This document shows positions 1 to 4,354 of a stretch of DNA of 5,270 nt, piece by piece. The stretch lies in assembly GCA_946631935.1 (NCBI GenBank), contig CAMPAP010000011.1:1-5270 (forward strand), written 5' to 3'. The stretch comes from an uncultured Lachnospiraceae bacterium. GTDB lineage: Bacteria > Bacillota > Clostridia > Lachnospirales > Lachnospiraceae. Position numbers and translations under genes: made by a program. The stretch's first letter is position 1; each line of letters starts with the position of its first letter. The notes beneath the pieces are model-generated. The model saw only the letters and a program-made list of their open reading frames with translations. It did not search any database and was not told the DNA's origin.

Positions 1-27
1 ATTAACATTATACCCTATTTTTAAAAA

Positions 28-1614
28 TTAAGCCTTATGGCCGCCTACCTGACCGTTTCTCTCAGCAGTCATCGCTCCCTCTTCAAGATTCATGCCCTTG
101 AGAATTGCGTTTTTTCCGTATCTTTCCTGGATGGAGATCACTGCCTCCTGAAGCTTTTTGTCCTTCTTTTCATCCGCTTCGTTCTTTTTACGTTCGTCTT
201 CCTCAGATTCATAATCCGTAAAAAGATCAAGCTGGACGTACTCAGTCCTGCTCCTGTTGATGCTCTCCCCCTCTTCTTCGGGGAGTGTGTGATTGGCAGT
301 TATATTGACCCTTCTTATAAGAAGATTCATATCAATGATATCAAGGTACAGTTCCTCAGCCGCGTTCATCAGAGTCCTGGTGGAGGAGGAATAATGTCCG
401 AGATTAATGCTTCCGCCCGCAGGTGCCGGAACCAGACGTCCATACCAGTCCCTGACGACTTCTCCTTCATACTCTTTCATCCTCTCGATATCTGATAGAT
501 TGTCGATATCGTATCCGATGTAGAGGACAAGCTGATCCGTCACCAGTCCCTTTTTTACAAGATCAATCGAAAGAAGCTCGGTCATCTCTTTAACGATCAA
601 AAGGCCCTTTTCTGCGGTATAGGGACATTTCAGAACCTGTCCGGACGAAAGGGATGTACTTTTTGGAATATAGGATTTTATATCCGAGATCTCGCAGGGC
701 TCATACCCCCATGCATGGTCTATAAGAAGTTCCGCATTTATTCCAAACAGCTTATACAGAAGGTCCTCGCTGAAATGATTGCCTCTTGCTCCCACGGAAC
801 ACCTTGCAACATCACCAAGGGTATACATTCCGTTTTTCTCAAGCTTACGTGCGGTGCCGGCACCTATCCGCCAAAAATCCGTAAGAGGTCTGTGGCCCCA
901 GAGTTTTTCCCTGAAGGATCTTTCGTCAAGCTCCGCAATACGCACTCCGTCGCTGTCGGCCTTCATATGCTTTGCAACTATATCCATTGCAATCTTGCAC
1001 AAGAACATGTTCGTTCCTATACCCGCAGTAGCGGTGATCCCTGTCTCTGCGAGCACTTCACGGACCATCTTCAGCGCAAGGTCATGGGCCGTCATTTTGT
1101 ATGTTTTCAGATAATGTGTGACATCCATGAACACTTCGTCAATGGAATACACATGCATATCTTCCGGCGCAACATACCTTAAATATACACTAACGATCTT
1201 CGAACTGTATTCCATGTAATAGCGCATTCTCGGAGGAGCAACCACATAATCAAGTTCTAATGAGGAATCGCTCTTAAGATCGGAGTCGATGTAGGACTTG
1301 CCTGAAAAATCCCTTTTAATTGAATGCTTTCTTGCGATGTTGATCTCACGCACTCTCTGAACCACTTCGAAGAGTCTTGCTCTTCCCGGGATGCCGTAGG
1401 ATTTTAACGAAGGAGATACCGCAAGGCAAATGGTCTTTTCCGTTCTGGTGGGATCTGCCACAACCAGATTGGTATTAAGAGGATCAAGACCTCTTTCGAC
1501 ACATTCCACCGAGGCATAGAAGGATTTTAAGTCAATAGCAATGAAGGTCCTTCTGTCAGGACCTTCATCGGAACAGATCATTGTGCTGTTTTTATTTTCT
1601 GACGGATTTGTCAT
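28..1614 (-). CDS. Y-family (UmuC/ImpB-like) translesion DNA polymerase
   Basis: This 528-residue protein is an error-prone polymerase that inserts nucleotides opposite damaged template bases. Seen directly: the N-terminal palm motif IAIDLKSFYASVE (about 25-37), with metal-binding Asp28 and Tyr33 at the usual steric-gate position; SPSLKSYGIPGR (67-78) in the fingers; the second catalytic motif YSIDE (156-160), with Asp159 and Glu160; and a helix-hairpin-helix-like thumb (FWRIGAGTARKLEKNGMYTL, 247-266). A beta-clamp-binding motif, QLDLF, lies at 461-465, followed by a charged Glu/Lys-rich linker (about 468-490) and a conserved-looking tail (ERYGKNAILKGMNLEEGA onward). It is longer than E. coli UmuC or DinB (about 420 and 350 residues). 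The extra length is an insert at about 92-130 and the C-terminal tail, as in Firmicutes UvrX/UmuC-like enzymes. The ATG at 1614 is the first possible start, because an in-frame TAA lies seven codons upstream. Its RBS is weak (only AGG nearby). No UmuD or YolD-like partner is in the window. Family assignment is firm; the exact subfamily is not. Confidence 0.95.
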   Translation of the reverse strand: MTNPSENKNSTMICSDEGPDRRTFIAIDLKSFYASVECVERGLDPLNTNLVVADPTRTEKTICLAVSPSLKSYGIPGRARLFEVVQRVREINIARKHSIKRDFSGKSYIDSDLKSDSSLELDYVVAPPRMRYYMEYSSKIVSVYLRYVAPEDMHVYSIDEVFMDVTHYLKTYKMTAHDLALKMVREVLAETGITATAGIGTNMFLCKIAMDIVAKHMKADSDGVRIAELDERSFREKLWGHRPLTDFWRIGAGTARKLEKNGMYTLGDVARCSVGARGNHFSEDLLYKLFGINAELLIDHAWGYEPCEISDIKSYIPKSTSLSSGQVLKCPYTAEKGLLIVKEMTELLSIDLVKKGLVTDQLVLYIGYDIDNLSDIERMKEYEGEVVRDWYGRLVPAPAGGSINLGHYSSSTRTLMNAAEELYLDIIDMNLLIRRVNITANHTLPEEEGESINRSRTEYVQLDLFTDYESEEDERKKNEADEKKDKKLQEAVISIQERYGKNAILKGMNLEEGAMTAERNGQVGGHKA

Positions 1615-1655
1615 ATTGCCTGTAACTTTATTTTACGATCTTTATCTTCTTATAC

Positions 1656-1679
1656 GGTTCCCCTACGCCATCGGGAACC
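1656..1679 (-). repeat. Inverted repeat between dehydrogenase and polymerase genes
   Basis: GGTTCCC and GGGAACC form a perfect 7-bp stem around a 10-base loop (minus-strand loop GATGGCGTAG). It starts five bases after the TGA of the dehydrogenase. On the minus strand no T-run follows (GTATAAGAAG), so it is not a classical intrinsic terminator for the dehydrogenase. On the plus strand only TTTGTT follows. It could be an attenuator, an RNA-stability hairpin at the 3' end of the dehydrogenase message, or an operator ahead of the polymerase. The stem is seen; its role is inferred. Confidence 0.5.
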
Positions 1680-1684
1680 TTTGT

Positions 1685-2668
1685 TCAGTGTATTTCGAAC
1701 GGGTTATCGCGGCCCTCTTCCATATCAAGTATTCCCTCTACGCAGTGGTGGACCATTTCGCGGACGGCAACATCTGTATAAAATGCCATATGGGATGTCA
1801 GGAGCACATTGGGAAATGACTTAAGGATGGCCATATCGTGATTTGCCAGGACATCTTCTTTTCTGTCGAGATAATAAAGTCCCGCTTCATGCTCTATGGT
1901 ATCAAGTCCGGCAAACGCTATCTTTCCCGATTCGATTCCGTCGATCATTGCTGTGGTATCAATGAGCATTCCTCTTGCGCAGTTGATGATCATAACACCG
2001 TCTTTCATCATGTCTATCTGCTCTGCACCTATCATATGATAGTTTTCTTCAAGTCCGGGAACGTGAAGTGATATGATGTCACAGTTTTTGTAGATGGTAT
2101 TAAGGTCGGTATAGTCGGCGTATTTGGATGCACTTTCATTTTGTCTTACATCATAACAGAGCATTTTACATCCGAAGCCTGACAGGTGTTCGATGACTTT
2201 GCTTCCGATCCTTCCGGTTCCGATGATGCCGACAGTGCAGTCCTGGATATGTCTTCCGAGCTTGCCCTTGAGGGAGTAGTCCTGGATATCACCTCTTTTA
2301 ATGATGGGCATGATCTTCCTGAGTCCCATGAGCATCATCATTATGGTATAGTCTGCAACTCCCGTGGGATCGTAGGAAATTGATGCGGTCCTGATACCTA
2401 TTTTGTGCGCATAGGCATTGTCTATATGGTCATATCCTATGGTCCTTGTGGATATGTAGCGGATGCCCAGTTCTTTAAATCTGTCCAAAAGAGCAGGATC
2501 CATAGTATTTGTAAGAATGCTCAGGGCATCATACCCCTTTGCGAGCTCTGCATTATCAAGAGACGGGTACTCACTGGTAAAACCGTACTCAACTCCTTTT
2601 TCCTTACATATCTGTTCAAAATATCCCTGTTCATCATAGGGTCTTAGGGAATAAGCAAATATCTTCAT
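1685..2668 (-). CDS. D-lactate dehydrogenase (D-2-hydroxyacid dehydrogenase family)
   Basis: This 327-residue cytoplasmic enzyme of the NAD-dependent D-2-hydroxyacid dehydrogenase family most likely reduces pyruvate to D-lactate and regenerates NAD+ in fermentation. Seen directly: N-terminus MKIFAYSLRPYDE; the substrate-domain signature STRTIGYDHID (73-83); a Rossmann GIIGTGRIG (147-155) with Asp173 at the end of beta-2, which favours NAD over NADP; and catalytic Arg232 in NCARG, Glu261 in IEHEAG and His293 in TSHMAFYT. The spacings between the three catalytic residues (29 and 32) match those of Lactobacillus D-LDH. Length is normal for the family. The ATG at 2668 is chosen because AAGGAG sits nine bases before it. 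The frame can be extended to a TTG at 2686, but that lies upstream of this RBS and at the predicted transcription start. It has its own promoter and may be cotranscribed with the polymerase 70 bases downstream. D-2-hydroxyisocaproate dehydrogenase or a VanH-type enzyme are less likely alternatives. Confidence 0.93.
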   Translation of the reverse strand: MKIFAYSLRPYDEQGYFEQICKEKGVEYGFTSEYPSLDNAELAKGYDALSILTNTMDPALLDRFKELGIRYISTRTIGYDHIDNAYAHKIGIRTASISYDPTGVADYTIMMMLMGLRKIMPIIKRGDIQDYSLKGKLGRHIQDCTVGIIGTGRIGSKVIEHLSGFGCKMLCYDVRQNESASKYADYTDLNTIYKNCDIISLHVPGLEENYHMIGAEQIDMMKDGVMIINCARGMLIDTTAMIDGIESGKIAFAGLDTIEHEAGLYYLDRKEDVLANHDMAILKSFPNVLLTSHMAFYTDVAVREMVHHCVEGILDMEEGRDNPFEIH

Positions 2669-2677
2669 TTTAATAAA

Positions 2678-2683
2678 CTCCTT
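2678..2683 (-). promoter_or_regulatory. RBS deciding the D-lactate dehydrogenase start
   Basis: AAGGAG on the minus strand lies nine bases before the ATG at 2668. The alternative TTG at 2686-2684 immediately precedes this motif and could not use it, so the RBS fixes the start at 2668. Confidence 0.85.
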
Positions 2684-2691
2684 CAAAGCAG

Positions 2692-2700
2692 ATTATATCA
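2692..2700 (-). promoter_or_regulatory. Extended -10 promoter of D-lactate dehydrogenase
   Basis: The minus strand reads TGATATAAT: a perfect TATAAT with the TG extension one base upstream. No recognisable -35 is present at 16-18 bases (the sequence there is near GAATGG), which is typical of extended -10 promoters. Transcription should begin near 2685, giving a short leader of about 17 bases that ends with the RBS and the ATG at 2668. The promoter lies about 35 bases past the preceding terminator, so this is a new transcription unit. Confidence 0.65.
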
Positions 2701-2733
2701 CATTTGAAGGTTAACCATTCTAAATCCCAATAC

Positions 2734-2762
2734 AAAAGGACCCGCGAAAGCGAGTCCCTTTT
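2734..2762 (-). terminator. Intrinsic terminator of the zinc-ribbon/DUF6273 gene
   Basis: On the minus strand AAAAGGGACTCGC pairs with GCGGGTCCTTTT around a TTTC loop, with one bulged G and one G-U pair. The descending arm runs into TTTTGTATT. It begins 26 bases after the TAA at 2789. On the plus strand the G-U pair becomes a C-A mismatch and the T-run is TTTTCATT, so the minus strand is the better reading. Confidence 0.8.
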
Positions 2763-2788
2763 CATTAGTCACATTTTTTTCGAATCTT

Positions 2789-3988
2789 TTACAAGGAGAT
2801 CCACATAGCCGGGCGAACACCATTGTTATGCGAACCATCCGGATAGTTACTATATACTTTTATTTCATTATTATTACATACCACGATCATTTTTTCTTTT
2901 TCACGTATTCCCGGTGAACGGAGCCACCAACAACATTGGCTGTTTCTCTCTACACTTACTCCGTTATTTACCGCATACACAGATGGATATCCCGCTCTGT
3001 CATCATCAGTAAGAAGGTATGACTCATATTCCTCATAGCTTAAGCAGAATACTTTATCCCGGGTATTAACACCATCTTTCCCATGCCAATTCCATTCATA
3101 TCCCGATGCGTCCGGATTCGAATTATTTACTTCAAGGATCTGGCTTCTTTCGGCTTCCGAAAATGCCTGCCTGTAAAATGCGTCATTGCACCAATCACGT
3201 ATTTCGGAATCTTCCCAGGTTGTATAGTCAAGCCCACTATCGTAATCGACTCTGTCAATAACCTTTTCGGTGATCACCAGCATTTTGTCATTTTCCTTAG
3301 CCAGCACCTTCCAAACAAGAACCTCCGCACCATTGGATGGATTTCCATCCTGTTCATAGCTTCCAAAGAAAATAACATTTCCGACACTGACATCATCAAA
3401 AATGTATTTTCCACATCTTTCACAAACATTTCCGTTCATCAAATGGCCTAAGGGTTCTCCTTCGGCAAGCCCGCACGCAGAACATATCTTAGGTTCTGTA
3501 CATGTAGCATCCATAAAATTATGTCCCTGAGCTTCTCCTTCCGACGCTCCGCATTCGCTGCAGGTCTTAGGTTCGGTGCATGTGGCAGGTATCCAATTAT
3601 GAATATGATCATCTGACTCTTCTTCTGAGTTGTTCTGATCATCTGTAATATCAGGATCTTTTTCTATTTCCGCATCTGCAACCTGATCATCTGCCTGACG
3701 AGTTTCAGATGAAGTCTCATTTTCAGCAGAACCATTATTAAGCGATATACATACGATCGCTATCAATACAACAGTCAGGACTGCTGCCGCCGCCAAAATA
3801 ACCGGAATTATTTTTTTCCCTTCTGATTCCTGAACTGTCTGAACCGCATCCGCCTGATTTACATATTTCTGATTTACATCTGCCTGTTCGCCATTCAAGA
3901 CCTTATCTTTATATACAATTTTAGTTCCGCACTGACCGCAAAACTCTGCCCCTTCTTCTAATTCATGACCACATTTTATGCAAAACAT
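2789..3988 (-). CDS. Zinc-ribbon, single-pass membrane protein with Cys/His repeats and DUF6273 domain
   Basis: This 399-residue protein has unknown function. Domains in order: an N-terminal zinc ribbon (Cys3, Cys6, Cys17, Cys20; CIKCG and CGQCG); a polar linker; one membrane helix at about 60-82 (IIPVILAAAAVLTVVLIAIV); and an acidic Asp/Glu/Ser-rich stretch (about 88-128). Then come two tandem 26-residue repeats (130-155 and 156-181, core ATCTEPKxCSxCG) and a partial third (CERCGKY, 189-195). The C-terminal domain (about 203-399) has the pattern I associate with DUF6273: FFGSYEQDG, VWKVLA, TWEDSEIRDWCND, DKVFCLSYEEYESY, CCWWLRSPG and terminal GVRPAMWISL. The helix probably works as a signal anchor, leaving the ribbon inside and the repeats and DUF6273 outside; this topology is inferred. 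Start 3988 is chosen because MFCIKCG is the normal beginning of such ribbons and AAAGGA lies eight bases upstream. The frame extends 19 codons to an ATG at 4045 that lacks an RBS. It has its own promoter and terminator. Confidence 0.85.
   Translation of the reverse strand: MFCIKCGHELEEGAEFCGQCGTKIVYKDKVLNGEQADVNQKYVNQADAVQTVQESEGKKIIPVILAAAAVLTVVLIAIVCISLNNGSAENETSSETRQADDQVADAEIEKDPDITDDQNNSEEESDDHIHNWIPATCTEPKTCSECGASEGEAQGHNFMDATCTEPKICSACGLAEGEPLGHLMNGNVCERCGKYIFDDVSVGNVIFFGSYEQDGNPSNGAEVLVWKVLAKENDKMLVITEKVIDRVDYDSGLDYTTWEDSEIRDWCNDAFYRQAFSEAERSQILEVNNSNPDASGYEWNWHGKDGVNTRDKVFCLSYEEYESYLLTDDDRAGYPSVYAVNNGVSVERNSQCCWWLRSPGIREKEKMIVVCNNNEIKVYSNYPDGSHNNGVRPAMWISL
3446..3601 (-). repeat. Tandem 78-base coding repeat (two copies) in the zinc-ribbon protein
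   Basis: Two adjacent 78-base units (3524-3601 and 3446-3523) encode 26-residue repeats. Each has a His at the start, then ATCTEPK, two Cys pairs' worth of ligands (Cys137/143/146 and Cys163/169/172) and an EGExxGH end. The DNA is also similar: plus-strand CTTAGGTTCTGTACATGTAG and CTTAGGTTCGGTGCATGTGG occur at equivalent places. A degenerate third unit follows (Cys189, Cys192). Such HxW-ATCTEP-CSxCG repeats are familiar in exported Firmicutes proteins; metal binding is plausible but not proven. Confidence 0.8.
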
Positions 3989-3996
3989 CTGAATTT

Positions 3997-4002
3997 TCCT
4001 TT
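3997..4002 (-). promoter_or_regulatory. RBS supporting start 3988 of the zinc-ribbon gene
   Basis: AAAGGA on the minus strand stands eight bases before the ATG at 3988. The in-frame ATG at 4045 has no purine-rich motif in the 15 bases before it, so the internal start is preferred. Confidence 0.7.
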
Positions 4003-4079
4003 GCCAAAAAAAGTTATTTTCATTTAAATCATCATATCCGGCCATACATCAAACATACCGGATATTGTAAATTTAGTTT

Positions 4080-4109
4080 ATTCTACTACCCCCCAATTTT
4101 CTTTGTCAA
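4080..4109 (-). promoter_or_regulatory. Near-consensus sigma-A promoter of the zinc-ribbon/DUF6273 gene
   Basis: On the minus strand a perfect -35 TTGACA (4104-4109) is followed after 18 bases by TAGAAT (4080-4085), one mismatch from the -10 consensus. The expected start of transcription is near 4073, giving a leader of about 85 bases to the ATG at 3988. The spacer contains a run of six G (4089-4094). The -35 begins two bases after the stop codon of the small ORF at 4112-4186. Confidence 0.75.
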
Positions 4110-4111
4110 CT

Positions 4112-4186
4112 TCAGTGTACATGTGGATTTTCTGCAAGATACATCACCCTGCCTGCAAACGCTCCGGCTATTTCTCCGTTAAACAT
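4112..4186 (-). CDS. Candidate small protein of 24 residues, unknown function
   Basis: I do not recognise this product. The ORF begins MFNGEIAGAFAG and ends AENPHVH before TGA; there is no signal peptide or membrane helix. The main support is an excellent RBS, AAAAAGGAG, with GGAG ending eight bases before the ATG. The ORF occupies most of the gap between the alpha-galactosidase terminator and the promoter of the zinc-ribbon gene. No convincing promoter precedes it: TTGACG at 4241-4246 lacks a good -10. It could be a true small protein, the leader peptide of a longer transcript into the zinc-ribbon gene, or the remnant N-terminus of a decayed gene. Chance ORFs of this length are common, so only the RBS lifts it above background. 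Confidence 0.4.
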   Translation of the reverse strand: MFNGEIAGAFAGRVMYLAENPHVH

Positions 4187-4194
4187 CTGGCTTT

Positions 4195-4200
4195 CTCCTT
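4195..4200 (-). promoter_or_regulatory. Strong RBS of the candidate small ORF
   Basis: AAGGAG, preceded by more A residues, lies eight bases before the ATG at 4186. It is as good as the RBS of the dehydrogenase and better than that of the polymerase, which is the reason for listing the small ORF. Confidence 0.5.
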
Positions 4201-4264
4201 TTTCCGTAATTGAAGTCTATCAAATGATCTATCATTGCAGCGTCAAGGAATTGTCACAATAAAA

Positions 4265-4301
4265 AAGAGGGTGGCTTTGACAGATTTAAAGCTACCCTCT
4301 T
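4265..4301 (-). terminator. Strong intrinsic terminator of the alpha-galactosidase gene
   Basis: On the minus strand AAGAGGGTAGCTTT pairs with AAAGCCACCCTCTT (14 positions, one A-C mismatch) around a nine-base loop, and runs directly into TTTTTTATTG. It starts 54 bases after the TGA at 4355. On the plus strand the mismatch becomes a G-U pair, but the following bases (GATTATGAAATC) are not a T-run; a T8 run occurs only 18 bases further. It therefore acts chiefly on leftward transcription. Confidence 0.88.
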
Positions 4302-4354
4302 GATTATGAAATCTGATTATTTTTTTTATGGGAGAAAGTCAAGGCATCGGATCG

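Larger units (their letters stand above)
4046..4354. other. 309-base region without a large gene
   Basis: The contents from right to left are the 3' untranslated end of the alpha-galactosidase message, its terminator (4265-4301), about 65 bases with no clear motif, the small ORF with its RBS (4112-4200), and the zinc-ribbon promoter (4080-4109). A T8 run at 4320-4327 lies in the 3' untranslated segment. I see no tRNA, riboswitch or mobile-element end here. Confidence 0.6.

Noticed and set aside
7..12. TATAAT on the minus strand just after the polymerase stop
   Set aside because: There is no matching -35 (AGGCTT at the right distance) and no TG extension, and the segment is generally A/T-rich. 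It could drive a gene left of the window but cannot be supported here.
37..1182. Plus-strand ORFs of 111-155 codons opposite the polymerase
   Set aside because: They lie wholly antisense to a polymerase with intact motifs, have low-complexity or Cys/His/Phe-rich translations without recognisable domains, and show no credible RBS.
1615..1720. Possible SOS/LexA box before the polymerase
   Set aside because: GAAC occurs at 1697-1700 in the form GAACGGGTTATC and GTTC nearby, but none makes GAAC-N4-GTTC. The GGTTCCC/GGGAACC repeat has the opposite orientation and spacing.
1838..2647. Plus-strand ORFs opposite the dehydrogenase
   Set aside because: They are antisense shadows of a confidently identified gene and resemble no family.
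2709..2716. Palindrome GGTTAACC upstream of the dehydrogenase -10
   Set aside because: It is only 8 bp with no flanking symmetry. It sits near the -35 region and could bind a regulator, but a chance palindrome of this size is common.
3448..3642. Minus-strand 64-codon ORF inside the zinc-ribbon gene in another frame
   Set aside because: It overlaps the Cys/His repeat region out of frame; its apparent internal pattern is produced by the 78-base repeat of the real gene.
4241..4246. TTGACG as a -35 box for the small ORF
   Set aside because: No good -10 stands 16-18 bases downstream; the nearest candidates (TGATAG, GATAGA) match poorly.
4320..4327. T8 run as a plus-strand terminator after the 4265-4301 hairpin
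   Set aside because: The run lies 18 bases beyond the stem, too far for intrinsic termination, and there is no plus-strand gene to end.
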